Origin: Perognathus longimembris pacificus
Taxonomy: Eukaryota > Chordata > Mammalia > Rodentia > Heteromyidae
Assembly (NCBI RefSeq): GCF_023159225.1
Contig: NC_063162.1
Location: forward strand, 101,200,094-101,264,093
DNA: 64,000 nt
Direction: 5' to 3'
Shown: one piece after another, positions 46,656 to 58,305 of the stretch
How the letters are laid out: the number at the start of each line of letters is the position of its first letter
Position numbering within the stretch: the stretch's first letter is position 1
Notes under the pieces: model-generated
The model's input: only the letters and a program-made list of their open reading frames with translations
What the model was told of the DNA's origin: nothing
Database searches by the model: none
Position numbers and translations under genes: made by a program

Positions 46656-46658
46656 TGA

Positions 46659-46660
<2 letters not shown>

Positions 46661-46717
<57 letters not shown>

Positions 46718-46816
46718 GAGTCTGGGGCGTGGAGATGAGTCTCACAGGCTTTCTTCTTCCAGCCGATGTTGAACTCAGATCCTCAGATTGTAGGCATGAG
46801 CCACTGAGGCCCAGCT
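46661..46816 (-). repeat. (GT)28 microsatellite plus SINE fragment
   Basis: An uninterrupted (GT)n at 46661-46716 leads straight into a shortened B1-like SINE (gatgagtctcacaggctttc...gtaggcatgagccactgaggcccagct). The right monomer is nearly all deleted. Confidence 0.85.
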
Positions 46817-47321
46817 AAAGTGAAGCGTTGAAGAATAGGAAGAATAGGAAGATCAGACATGCATTGACAAGTGTGTTAGATGTAATATATAAAGATTTAG
46901 CCAGAAGAGTTTACATACATCCGAGGTTATTCTGAGCACAGTTTAGGTATGGACTGCCTAGAAATGTACACATTTTATAACGTATGATCATCTGTTCTTC
47001 AAGATCTTTTTCTATCCTACCCTCATCAGAAAGGGAGGAATTAGCAACTAATGCCCTAGTATGAAAATAATAGCTTACTTCTATATAGCTTTTAAGTATG
47101 TTTTGAAAACATTCTTTATGTATGTCATCTTATTTATCCATGCATCTTTCTCTGTTTGATTTGAATATAGTTATTTTAATTGTCATTTTTACAAAGGTTA
47201 AGTGACTTTTCTTGAGTCATATAATCACCTTTTTCTAGTTCAACATTTATTTAATTCATCTTCTGAAATAATGTACCTGTTTCTGTAAGTAGAAATAAAT
47301 TTCTAGTTAAAAGATACTTTG
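46817..47321. other. Intronic stretch, nothing recognised
   Basis: Starts with an aagaataggaagaatagg short duplication. Otherwise unremarkable. Confidence 0.35.
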
Positions 47322-47402
47322 GGGACTGGGAACATAGCTCAGTGACACCATACTTAGCATGCTTAAGGCCTTGAGTTTGATCCCCAGTTCCAAGAAAAAA
47401 AA
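47322..47402 (+). repeat. ID monomer SINE
   Basis: ggggactgggaacatagctcagtgaca...gccttgagtttgatccccagttcc followed by an A tail: a single tRNA-derived ID element with box A/B-like sequences. Confidence 0.8.
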
Positions 47403-47466
47403 GTGTTTTAAAGATCTTAAATGTGTTTGAGTGTTTACAATTCATTTTATATAAAGATTAATTTCA

Positions 47467-47672
47467 GGGCTGGGAATATGGCCTACTGGTAAAGTGCTTG
47501 CTTTATATACATGAAGTCCTGGGTTCAATTCCTCAGTACCACACATATAGAAAAAGCCAGAAATGGTGCTGTGGCTCAAGTGGTACAGTGCTAGTAGCCT
47601 TGAGCAAAAAGAAGCCAGGAACAGTGCTCAGGCCTTGAGTTCAAGCCCAAGGACTAGCACACAAAAAAAGAT
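47467..47672 (+). mobile_element. Dimeric ID-type SINE, sense
   Basis: Imperfect target-site duplication gattaatttcag / gataatttcag. Complete dimer, moderately diverged. Confidence 0.9.
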
Positions 47673-47849
47673 AATTTCAGTGGTTGTGAGAGAAGTTTAA
47701 CTGGTTTCCACACATTGACTTGTGAATTTTCTCTTATATGAAGTTAATTTAATACCCTGTTATTTACCCAGTGGAAGCTATATTTATATATTTTCATGCT
47801 AACCCTTAAATCTGTTTCACTTATTATAAATACTCCCTCCTTTATTTTT

Positions 47850-48372
47850 AAATTTTTTATCTTTATTGAAAAGGTGATGAGCATGGGAGTTATAGTTATA
47901 TAAGTAAGGTAATGATTACATTTCCTTTGGTATTATTTATTTATTGTCAGAGTGTTGTACAGAGGGGTTACAGTTTCATATGTAAGGTAGTGAGTACATT
48001 TCTTATCCCACTTGTTACCTCCTCCCTCATTTTCTCCCACATTCCCCCGCCCCAGTTGTACAATTGGTTTACAGCATATTGTCTTGTATTGCTGGTGTAT
48101 TGATTGCCCTTTTACCCTTTGCCTCTCCATTTTGATATTCTCCTTCCCTTCCCTAGTTCCAATAAATGTATATACAATACATGGGGAAGACAAAAGGCAA
48201 AGGCATAATTCACATGGTACAACAATGATAAACCACTTATTTCCATAATGGAGTTCATTTCGCTTAGCATCTTCTTATGTGTTCATATGTACATAGCTAT
48301 TGAACTGTTGTGATCCTCTGCTAGGACTATCCTAGATATTTACTATTACCAATGAGGGAAACCATAGAGTCT
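47850..48372 (-). mobile_element. L1 3' UTR, minus strand
   Basis: Antisense lineage L1 3' UTR (gttgtacagaggggttacagtttcatatg...cataatggagttcatttcgcttagc...gaaaccatagagtctatg). An older similar segment (47850-47930) precedes it. Confidence 0.8.
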
Positions 48373-48475
48373 ATGGGCTAGGGATATGGCTTAGCGGTAG
48401 AGTGCTTGCATGCATGAAGTCCTGTGTAGACTCATGCCCTGAGTCTATGCCCCAGGACTGGGTGGGGGGAAAAAG
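48373..48475 (+). mobile_element. Dimeric ID-type SINE, sense, internally deleted
   Basis: gggctagggatatggcttagcggtagagtgcttgc joined almost directly to catgccctgagtctatgccccaggactggg. Confidence 0.75.
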
Positions 48476-48489
48476 CAACATGGTGGTCA

Positions 48490-48620
48490 TTATAGTTTTT
48501 TAAAAATTGGTAAAATATGGAACCAACCCAGATGCCCCTCAATAGATGAATGGGTCAAGAAATTGAGATTTCACTCCGTGAAGTCTGAGGCACTATGTAT
48601 GGCCAGAAATTTGACAGCCT
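48490..48620 (+). mobile_element. L1 ORF2 segment in opposite orientation to the adjoining L1 3' UTR
   Basis: aaaatatggaaccaacccagatgcccctcaatagatgaatgg is the sense version of ORF2 sequence found antisense at 55.37-55.41 kb. Its place next to a minus-strand 3' UTR suggests a single inverted (twin-primed) L1. Confidence 0.7.
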
Positions 48621-48813
48621 TTTCAGTAATCTTTCCTCTAGGATAAGTCTTAGGTCCTATTTGCAAACCAATGATTGTGGAAGTACAACTAGTGGTAACT
48701 ACTATATAATTGCCCTTTATATTGTTTCCTTTTTCCTCTAATTCAATGTAGATCTGTTCAGTCTGTAGATACTTGAGTACTACTGGGTGGTTAGTTAACT
48801 TTGTATTGGATTT

Positions 48814-49008
48814 TTCCCCCCCTAGTACTGGAGCTTGGACTCAGGGCTGTGCACTGCCCTTGGCTTCTTTTTGCTCAAGGCTAACACTCTACCACTTGAG
48901 CCACAGTGCCACTTCTGGCTTTTTCTGTTTATGTGGTGCTGAGGAATCAGACCTATGGCTTCATGCATGCAAGGCAAGCACTCTACCACTAAGCCATATT
49001 CTCAGCCC
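48814..49008 (-). mobile_element. Dimeric ID-type SINE
   Basis: A C-rich/T-rich tail then agtactggagcttggactcagggctgtgcac and a left monomer ending catattctcagcccc. Confidence 0.88.
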
Positions 49009-49201
49009 CTGTTGGATGTTTTAATGTAGTTTGTCCTAGGTAGTATGTTGTAACCAAACTTAAATAAACTATGATATATGTAAGTGCTAGGGCTAAATAA
49101 GAAGACTAAATATTAAGAAATGGTTCTAATTGGAGAATATAGGGAAAAAATTGGTATCCTATCAATTGAAAAATGATGTAATGTTCTATTTGGATAAATT
49201 T

Positions 49202-49205
<4 letters not shown>

Positions 49206-49245
<40 letters not shown>

Positions 49246-49535
49246 ACATGTGCTAAGATACTGGGGCTTGAACTCAGGCCTTGTATTCTTTTTAAAAATT
49301 ATTATTGTAATTTTACTATCTGTAAGTAGTTGACCAAAGGAGTTACAACTCAGCATGTCAGTTTATGAGTACAGAGCATCTTGATCAGAGTCATCCCTTT
49401 CATCATTCTCCATCTTATCCAACAATGCCCAACCCCACCCATCCTCTCAATATTCTTTTGGTCTGAGACTGGGTCTCAAACTTGGTCCCTGGTATGGCTG
49501 GCACTCTACTAATTGAGCCATAGCTTCAACCCCTC
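49206..49535 (-). repeat. (GT)20 plus SINE fragments and old L1 3' UTR
   Basis: (GT)n at 49206-49245, SINE start actggggcttgaactcaggcc (49259-49280), then an old L1-3'UTR-like segment, then an ID-like end ctggcactctactaattgagccatagc (49497-49525). Confidence 0.6.
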
Positions 49536-49660
49536 AATTTTCAGAGCTTCAGTTTCATATATATATATACTGAATATTATGACTGCATTCCATCCCCCTT
49601 CTTCTCTTAAGTGGATCCCTTCCCTTTGACTTCACCCTCCTCCCCAGATTTATTTCAATC
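49536..49660 (-). repeat. Old L1 3' UTR remnant
   Basis: Pyrimidine-rich cttcagtttcatatatata...catcccccttcttctc resembles diverged L1 3' UTR in antisense. Confidence 0.4.
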
Positions 49661-49664
<4 letters not shown>

Positions 49665-49695
<31 letters not shown>

Positions 49696-49935
49696 TGTGT
49701 GTGTGTTTGTGTGTGTGTGTTGGTCCTATGGCTTGAACTCAGGGTCTGGGCTAGAAGGCTAGAGCTTTACCACTTTAGCCACTGCCTTACTTCTGGCAAT
49801 TTTTGGTGGTTAATTGGAGATAAGACTCTCATGGACTTTCTTCCCAGGCTGGTTTCAAACCTGATCCTCAGACCTCAGCCTCCTGAGTAACTGGGTAGAT
49901 AGGATTACAGGCACAAGCCACTGGTATCTTGCTCT
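49665..49935 (-). repeat. (GT)n microsatellite abutting a dimeric B1-like SINE
   Basis: (GT)n with TT interruptions at 49665-49719, then ggtcctatggcttgaactcaggg, the linker ggtggttaattggagataagac, and the left end ggattacaggcacaagccactgg. Confidence 0.88.
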
Positions 49936-50060
49936 GAATTGGATATGTTTTAATGTAGTTTATTGACATCGCTTTGAACTAAAAATAATAATTTCCATCA
50001 TTGCTTTACTAACTGTATCTTACTTGGAATATTTAGCTTGAAGGTAAAGTTATTAAAAGA

Positions 50061-50276
50061 GGGCTGGGGATATAGCCTAGCGGCAAGAGCACTTGCCTCG
50101 TGTACATGAAGCCCTGGGTTCAATTCCCCAGCACCACATACATAGAAAATGGCCAGAAGTGATGCTGTGGCTCAAGTGGCTCAAGCCTTGAGCAAAAATA
50201 AGCCAGGGACAGTGCTCAGGCCCTGAGTCCAAGGCCCAGGACTGGCCCCCCCCCCCAAAAAAAAAAGTTATTAAAA
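50061..50276 (+). mobile_element. Dimeric ID-type SINE, sense
   Basis: Target-site duplication AGTTATTAAAAGA on both sides (about 50048 and 50266). The tail is C10A10. Confidence 0.93.
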
Positions 50277-50299
50277 GAAAATTTTTGGAAACTGTTTAA

Positions 50300-50745
50300 G
50301 AATACAGGCTTTAAAAGGAATTGTAATGATATTAAGTGAAATGAACTACAAGATTTGGAAATTAGTGGTTTATATTTGTTGTCGTTATTTCCAATGTACC
50401 CTATAAAATTATGCCTTTTTCTTTTGCCTTTCTTCCCCATGGCTTTACCCCTGTTGTCACTGTAACTGACTTTGGTACACTGGATATTGTATGTACATTT
50501 ATCAGAACTAGGGAAGGGGATCACCAAAATGGAGAGATGAAGGGCAAAAAGTGAACCAATGCAACGGCAATACTTATAAAGACAATATGCTGTACAACTT
50601 AGGGGAGGAGGGGAAAGAACCAGGGAGGGGTCAAGAGTGGGAGAAAACTGGAGGAGATAAAAAGTTTGATAAGAAATGTATTTACTACCTTATGTATGTA
50701 ACTGTTACTCCAACTCTGTACATTACTTGACAATAAAAAAATATG
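50300..50745 (+). mobile_element. L1 3' UTR, sense relative to COG5
   Basis: Sense version of the L1 3' UTR: gatattaagtgaaatgaact, the purine-rich ggggaggaggggaaag segment, gaaatgtatttactacc...gtaactgttactccaactctgtacattacttgacaataaa. The AATAAA at 50732-50737 lies upstream of the COG5 exon. Confidence 0.8.
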
Positions 50746-50750
50746 ATATA

Positions 50751-50968
50751 GGGGCTGGGGATATGGCCTAGTGGCAAGAGTGCTTGCCTCATATACATGA
50801 AGCCCTGGGTTCAATTCCCTAGTACCGCATATACAGAAAACGGCCAGAAGTGGCACTGTGGCTGAAGTGGTAGAGTGCTAGGCTTGAGCAAAAAGAAGCT
50901 AGGGACAGTGCTCAGGCCCTGAGTCCAAGCCCCAGGACTGGCAAAAAAAAAAAAAAAAAAAGCAAAAC
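50751..50968 (+). mobile_element. Dimeric ID-type SINE, sense, 138 bp upstream of the COG5 exon
   Basis: Target-site duplication AAAAATATGATATA before 50751 and after the A19 tail. Complete dimer. It follows the L1 poly(A) end, a typical A-rich insertion site. Confidence 0.93.
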
Positions 50969-51081
50969 CAAAAAATATGATATAAAAAATAAAATATAAA
51001 AAGAGAATTTTGTTCAGTAGCAAATTTGTACTATTGAAGAGGTTGCTATTTAAAGAGTACATGATATTTATTTAGTTTTAA

Positions 51082-52051
<970 letters not shown>

Positions 52052-52085
52052 TATTTTATGATTCCTAAGTAGGAATCATAAAATA
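52052..52085. repeat. Perfect 16-bp-arm palindrome
   Basis: TATTTTATGATTCCTA, two bases AG, then TAGGAATCATAAAATA: 16-bp perfect arms. Would form a stable hairpin in RNA or a small cruciform in DNA. Confidence 0.97.
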
Positions 52086-52125
52086 GAAAATTAGTTGTCA
52101 TTTACATCACATAATGAAAAGCAAA

Positions 52126-52160
52126 CATGATATATGTATATATGTATATATGTATAAATC
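52126..52160. repeat. (TATATG)n simple repeat
   Basis: Short imperfect gatatatgtatatatgtatatatg tract. Confidence 0.8.
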
Positions 52161-52689
52161 AAAACCATAGTGAGAAAAAAGACATTATGGGCTTTCCTAT
52201 AGATCCAGCTTTCCTCTTTCCCTTATCTAATTTTACTTGAAATCAGTTTCATCTTTATAAAATTCATGCCAATTATGTTTTAAATTATGAGAATAAAATT
52301 TTTAGACTGTTTAAAAGTAAGTTTTCTCTTTACATTGTAAATGAGACACATTTTGAGATCCTTGAAAGATAGGAAGAAAACTCCTTAAAGAGACTGTGTT
52401 TCAATTAAATAAGAAAGAACAGTTTCCATCCTAGGGAGTGACTGCTAGGTTTAAATTTGTACCCTCTCTCCTATATACATTATATCTTTTGGGGATTTTA
52501 GACTGGAAAGTGATTGCGATTTGTGGTCCCTTTCTTAATGTGGTTGCTTTCATTTCCTAAAACCTTTGTTTTTCCTATATATTCATCTAAGATTTAGGCA
52601 ATATCAGTGTCTGCAAAATTTTCATATATTAAATTCAACGTTTGATATACCGCCTCGAGTATGGGTCTATTATCCTAGCATTCTTAATT

Positions 52690-52900
52690 TTTTCCATCTT
52701 TTTTGTGATACTGAGGTTTGAACTCAAGCTTTGTGCTTGTTAGGCAGTTGCTCTACTATTTGAGCTAAGCATGAGACCTTTCTACTCTGGTGATTTTTGA
52801 GATCGGACTTCCCTTTTTCCCTGGACTGGCCTGAACCATATTCTTCCTTCTTAGGCCTTCTGCATGTATAAAATGACAAGTGTGTACCAACACTCTCATC
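52690..52900 (-). repeat. Old ID-like and B1-like SINE fragments
   Basis: ID part: tgatactgaggtttgaactcaagc...ttgctctactatttgagctaagc. B1-like part: ccctggactggcctgaacc...aatgacaagtgtgtaccaac. Confidence 0.55.
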
Positions 52901-52922
52901 ACTTCGATTCTGTTGTTGTTGT

Positions 52923-53331
52923 TTGCCAGTTCTGGGGCTTGAACTTGGGGCCTGACCACTGTCTGTCCCTAGCTTCTTTTTTTTTTTGGCCAGTCCTGGG
53001 CCTTGGGCTCAGGGCCTGAGCACTGTCCCTGGCTTCTTTTTGCTCAAGGCTAGCACTCTGCCACTTGAGCCACAGCGCCGCTTCTGGCCGTTTTCTGTAT
53101 ATGTGGTGCTGGGGAATTGAACCTAGGGCCTCGTGTATCCGAGGCAGGCACTCTTGCCACTAGGCTATATCCCCAGCCCTGTCCCTAGCTTCTTTTTGCT
53201 CAAGGCGAGCACTCTACCACTGAGCCACAGTGCCACTTCTGGATTTTTCTACATGGGTGGTGTTGAGGAATTGTACCAAGGGCTTCATGTATGTAAGGCA
53301 GGCATTCTACCACTAGGCCATATTCCCAGCC
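52923..53331 (-). mobile_element. Outer dimeric ID-type SINE, split by a second copy
   Basis: Older dimer begins tgccagttctggggcttgaac, is interrupted at 52980, and resumes at 53179 to end in cccagcccc near 53331. It carries more changes than the inserted copy. Confidence 0.95.
52981..53178 (-). mobile_element. Inner young dimeric ID-type SINE (SINE within SINE)
   Basis: Target-site duplication CTGTCCCTAGCTTCTTTT at 52963-52980 and 53179-53196, itself part of the older SINE. Youngest-subfamily variants (tatccgaggcaggc). Confidence 0.97.
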
Positions 53332-53369
53332 CCATCACTTTGTTGAGATGAAGTTTTATGGACTTCTTT

Positions 53370-53577
53370 TTTTTTTTTTTTTTGGCCTGGGTTAGCTTTG
53401 AACTATGACCCTCCCCAATCTGAGCCGTTATGTAGCTGGGATATTAGGGATATCCCACCATGCTCCTCATGTATTCTTGTGAATTTTTTGCCTGAATGGC
53501 CTCAAACTACTAATTTTCCCTGTCTCTGCCTCCTGAGTAGCTAGGGTTGTAGGGGCAAGAAGCTAGCACCTGGCCTA
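53370..53577 (-). repeat. Two B1-like monomers
   Basis: Poly(T), then ggcctgggttagctttgaac, and a second unit ending gagtagctagggttgtaggggcaag...tagcacctggcc. Confidence 0.6.
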
Positions 53578-54689
53578 CTCTCTCTTTCTTTGTTTCTATT
53601 ATCATTGCTGTTTATTATCATGATTAGCATTTGGTCATGTCTATCCTATCTCATTCTTGTTGACCATGGAGTTCTATTTTTTCCTTGCCTTCTCATTTAT
53701 TTCAATTATAACACATAATTGTTTTATTCATGTAAAGTCTCAATCTTTTATTCAGAACATCTTTTGTCTTTACTAGTAGTTTTCTATTCTGTCAGTCATA
53801 TTTCTGTTCTCTTTTCTGGGTCTAGTCTTTTTCTGTATTAAATTGATTTCAGATCTGGCTGCTTCTTCTAGCTAGTGATTCCTTAGCATGCCTAAAAATT
53901 TCTGGAAGCACTTTTTAAAATGTAGCTGAGCCTAATACCCAAAGTTTGTGATTCATTTAAGTCTGAAATAAAGGACCACTGCTTTTAATGTTAACCTCAA
54001 ATTCTTTTACCCTTATGTTTCTACTAAGTCTGCAAAGCAAAATGGCATCTGAGGGTCATTGAACATCTATTCCTGATTTTGCTTCCATGCCAAGGCTATT
54101 CAGTGCTGTTTAAAAACAAAACAAAAACCAGACAACTGCAAGATTAATATAATTAAAATTTATGTTTCTTAAATGCAGCTGGGATCACATTACTTTTCAA
54201 TATGCCCAGTTCCCTTTTTCATTTCGCAAATGGTTATTTCAAATCTTCTTTTATTCATTGTAAGCCTTCAGTGCAGTCCCTTTTTTTATGGACATATATG
54301 ATATTGTTTCACTCTTTCAAAGAAAACCAAGGCCATGAGACATGAGTTTTATTCAACTGCCTGGAGACTTCATTCTCAAAGATGCCACTTCATCTGGTCA
54401 TTTACCTTTCTTACCAAAGCCTGATTTCATACCATCCTTAATGTGGTAATCCTGAACTTAGTCTTATGCTTCTCTGAATCTTCAGTATTTCTGCTTTTAG
54501 CAGCATATAATGATACTCAAGTTCTTCCCACATTTGAAGAAAGGAGTCTTTGATGTTAACCGATTGTTTACATGGCTTTTAACTTTCTCTGTAGCTATTT
54601 CTAGTCTCTTTACTTCACAACTAAATGATTTGGAAGAGTGCTCTTACTGCCTCCATTTTTTTTTACTCTATTTTTTAAAATTTATTTAT
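53578..54689. other. 1.1 kb intronic stretch, nothing recognised
   Basis: No repeat or exon could be named. Pyrimidine-rich in places. Confidence 0.35.
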
Positions 54690-55805
54690 TCATTTTTTAT
54701 TTTTTAAAATTTTTATTTTCAAACTGATGTACAGAGAGGTTACAGTTTCACAGGTTAGGCATTGGATACATGTCTTATACTGTTTGTTACCTCTTCCCTC
54801 ATCCCCCCTCCCCCCCATGAGTTGTTCAGTTCATTTATACTCAACAGTTTTGCAAGTATTGCTTTTGTAATCGTTTGTCTTTTTTACCCTGTGTCAATTT
54901 TAGTATTCCCTTTTTCAGTTTCCTAGTTCTAATACCAGTATACACGGTTTCCAATATACTCAGATAAGATACAGAGGTAGTGCAGGTACACCACAGAAAG
55001 GGGATACAAGAAGATCATCAATAATAGAAGCTACGGTTACAGATAGCACGTTGAAAGTAGTTACAACAGTGATATAACAGTTGTTTCCATAACCTGGAGT
55101 TCATTTCACTTAGCATCATCTTATGTGTTCATAAGGGTATAGCTATTGGGCTCTTGTGATCCTCTGCTGTGACTTGCCTAAACCTGTGCTAATTATTCCC
55201 TATGAAGGAGACCATAGAGTTCATGTTTCTTTGGGTCTGGCTCACTTCACTTAGTATAATTTTTTCCAAGTCCTTCCATTTCCTTACAAATGGGGCAATG
55301 TCATTCTTTCTGATAGAGGCATAAAATTCCATTGTGTATATGTACCACATTTTCCTCATCCATTCGTCTACTGAGGGGCATCTGGATTGGTTCCATATTT
55401 TAGCTATGACAAATTGTGCTGCAATGAACATTGTTGTGCTGGTGGCTTTAGTGTGTTCTTGTTTGTGGTCTTTTGGGTAGATGCCCAAAAGTGGGGCTGC
55501 TGGGTCATAGGGTAGCTCTATGTTTAGCCTTCTGAGGAATCTCCATACCGCTTTCCAGAGTTGCTGAACCAGCTTACATTCCCACCAACAATGAATTAGG
55601 TTTCCCTTTTGTCCACATCCCCTCCAACATTTGTTATTGTTAGTTTTCTTGATATAGGACATTCTTACTGGGGTGAGATGGAATCTCAATGTTGTTTTGA
55701 TTTGCATTTCTTTTATGGCCAGTGATGTAGAGCACCTTTTCATATGTCTCTTGGCCATTCTCATTTCCTCATCAGAGAAGTGCCTCCATTTCTTGACCTC
55801 TCAGG
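54690..55805 (-). mobile_element. Relatively young 5'-truncated L1 (ORF2 C-terminus and 3' UTR)
   Basis: Minus strand 55764-55189 keeps 191 codons open of the ORF2 C-terminal domain. Marks include the zinc-knuckle-like [19 protein letters not shown], then [11 protein letters not shown], and [17 protein letters not shown] near the end. The lineage 3' UTR follows to an A-rich end at about 54.7 kb. Inactive through 5' truncation. Confidence 0.93.
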
Positions 55806-55911
55806 TAGCCACCATTTTATTCTGGTTCCTAATATACACTCATAAGCTATATTCAATTATGTCACTAGTGACCACTGAATTTCCCAAAAGATAGTCTTTT
55901 TTACTTTTCTC

Positions 55912-56412
55912 AGAATTTTTTTTTATTGTCAAAGTGATGTACAGAGAGGTTACAATTTCATACATTTGGCCTTGGGTACATTTCTTGTACTCTTTGTTAC
56001 GTCCTCCCTCATTCCCCCCGTCCCCTTCCCCTTTTCCTCTCCCCCCCATGAGTTGTTCAGTTGGTTTACACCAAATGGTTTTACAAGTATTGCCTTTGTA
56101 GTCGTTTGTCTTTTTATCCTTTGTCTCTCGATTTTGATATTCCTTCACTTTCCTAATTCTAATACCAGTATATACAGTTTCCAATGTACTCAGAAAAGAT
56201 ACAGTGATAGTGTGGGCACAGCCACAGGAAGGGGATACAAGAGGATCATCAACAATAGAAGCTATGGTTTCACATGGCATGTTGAAAGTAATTACAACAG
56301 TGATATAACAGTCGTTTCCATAACATGGAGTTCATTTCACTTAGCATCATCTTATGCATTCTTAAGGGCATAGCTATTAGGCTCTTGTGATCTTCTGCTG
56401 TGACTACCCTAA
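55912..56412 (-). mobile_element. L1 3' UTR fragment
   Basis: Antisense L1 3' UTR (gatgtacagagaggttacaatttcatacatttgg...catggagttcatttcacttagc...gtgactaccctaaaccc), truncated before ORF2. A separate copy from the one just upstream. Confidence 0.88.
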
Positions 56413-56427
56413 ACCCATTCAACTTCT

Positions 56428-56639
56428 TTTTTTTTTTTTTTTTTTTGGCCAGTCGTGGGCCTTGGACTCAGGGCCTGAGCACTGTCCCTGGCTTCTTCCC
56501 GCTCAAGGCTAGCACTCTGCCACTTGAGCCACAGCGCCGCTTCTGGCCGTTTTCTGTATATGTGGTGCTGGGGAATCGAACTTAGGGCCTCGTGTATCCG
56601 AGGCAGGCACTCTTGCCACTAGGCTATATCCCCAGCCCC
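56428..56639 (-). mobile_element. Young dimeric ID-type SINE
   Basis: Target-site duplication CCCATTCAACTTCTT at 56413-56427 and 56640-56654. Poly(T) of about 20 on plus. Youngest-subfamily variants. Confidence 0.97.
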
Positions 56640-56796
56640 CCCATTCAACTTCTTGATACCCTCTACTCTTGTACTTCATTCCCAAATATTCCCTGATTTC
56701 TTTTTTTTTTTCTTTCATGACATTGCTGTTTTAAATTTCATTTTTATTTTATTTATTTTTCTGAACTTCTTCAATGTTTGCACTTCCTCTTTCTGA

Positions 56797-57010
56797 CCTT
56801 TTTTTTTTTTTTTTTCTTTGCTAGTCATGGGACTTGGTATTCAGGGCCTGAGCACCATCCCTTGCTTCTTTTGCTCAAGGCTAGCACTCTACCTTTTGAG
56901 CCACAAGCCATTTAAGGCTTTTACTGTTTATGTGGTGCTGAGGAATCGAACCCCCCAGGGCTTCATGCATGGTAGACAAGCACTCTACTGATAAGCCATA
57001 TTACCAGCCC
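56797..57010 (-). mobile_element. Dimeric ID-type SINE, older
   Basis: Target-site duplication CTGACCTTTTT on both sides. Several small indels (ccacaagccatttaagg; gaaccccccagggc). Confidence 0.9.
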
Positions 57011-57263
57011 CTGACCTTTTTGTTTTTACTCTTAATTTTCAGTAATGATATTATGCCTTCCAATTTGCTGACAATTTTCAAGTCTCAACTTGAACCTCAA
57101 TCTGGACTTCTTTTTTAAATTTGAAATCTGTATACATGAGTGCCTCAGGATGCTTGCATTGATTAATGTTTTCTTAAAAACAACAGAAGCTACTTAGCCA
57201 ATTTTAGTTAACAGGTATTCATTATAGGCTATAAGATGGAGGGCTCAAGTAAAAGCCATATAC
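57011..57263. other. Intronic spacer, nothing recognised
   Basis: Unique-looking sequence before a GC-alternating tract. Confidence 0.3.
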
Positions 57264-57320
57264 TGTGTGTGTGGGGGGGGGGTGTTTGCGCGCGCGTGCG
57301 TGCGCACGTGTGTGCATGCA
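57264..57320. repeat. GT/G10/GC alternating tract, Z-DNA prone
   Basis: TGTGTGTG, a G10 run, then TTTGCGCGCGCGTGCGTGCGCACGTGTGTGCATGC. Strong left-handed DNA potential by sequence type. Confidence 0.85.
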
Positions 57321-57640
57321 TTTGTTAACTGTTAAAGAGAATCATAGTTCACTTGGGTTTGGAAGCTAGTTTAGCATTCAGAATTGAACAGGTTGGGCCA
57401 GGATTGCTCTTCTGCCTATGTTTTGACTATTTTTCCACAGTTGATTACTTCCAAGCTATGCAGCATCAGATAGGATCCAGATCAACAAAATCAATTACCT
57501 CTATTGTGCTTTTTACTCTCAGGAAGCTAAGATATGGACATTAGAGCCTGTTAGGACAAATAGAGAAAAATGTACATACTTCCATGACCAAACTTAGAAA
57601 ACAACAAAAGTAGGAAAGGTATAGCCTTTGCCTTCTAAAT
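57321..57640. other. Intronic spacer, nothing recognised
   Basis: Unique-looking. The 63-codon open frame inside has no homology I recognise. Confidence 0.3.
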
Positions 57641-57650
57641 GTCACACAGA

Positions 57651-57712
57651 GCTGGGAGTGTGGCTACAGCAGTAGAGTGGCAAGTCCCTGAGGCAAACCT
57701 TAGTACCAAACA
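57651..57712 (+). repeat. Short ID-monomer SINE with target-site duplication
   Basis: gagctgggagtgtggctacagcagtagagtgg...ccttagtaccaaacaaa, flanked by GTCACACAGA on both sides. Confidence 0.75.
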
Positions 57713-58103
57713 AAAGTCACACAGATGCCTCTGGGTAACATAACCTAAGTTTATATGAAACGTTTATTACCTAAGATACTCAGACACAAGAGCAACCTTC
57801 TCAGAATATTAAGAAACATAGCTGTGTTTTTTATATATATTTTCCTGTGTTCACTAACTTCAGCAGAGCCGCACCATTCACCTAGTAAACAGGGGCTAGA
57901 CACCTACACTTTCTGCTGTGGAGAGGAGCAGCCTCAGGCAATATGCAAGTGAATTCCATGACATTGTGCCATTATTAACAAAATAATGAGTCAAGTAGTT
58001 GTGAGAGCCAACTTTCTGTTTCTTGAGTCCTTACTTGGTGAAAGGAGCAAAGGAGCTCTCTGGAGTGCCTTTAATAAGGGAACAAATCCTATTCATAGGT
58101 TTT

Positions 58104-58305
58104 GTTTTGTTTTTTTGCCAGTCCTGGGCCTTGGACTCAGGGCCTGAGCACCGTCCCTGGCTTCTTTTTGCTCAAGACTAACACTCTACCACTTGAGCTA
58201 CAGTGCCACTTCTGGCCGTTTTCTATATATGTGGTGCTGGGGAATCGAACCCTGGGCTTCATGTATATGAGGCAAGCACTCTTGCCACTAGGCCAGATTC
58301 CCAGC
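58104..58305 (-). mobile_element. Dimeric ID-type SINE
   Basis: Complete dimer flanked by imperfect repeats (attcataggtttt / gttcatagggttct). Confidence 0.92.

Noticed and set aside
55189..55764. 191-codon open frame as a cellular zinc-finger gene
   Set aside because: The CWRGCG...HCWWEC motif and flanks are the L1 ORF2 C-terminal domain, followed by an L1 3' UTR.
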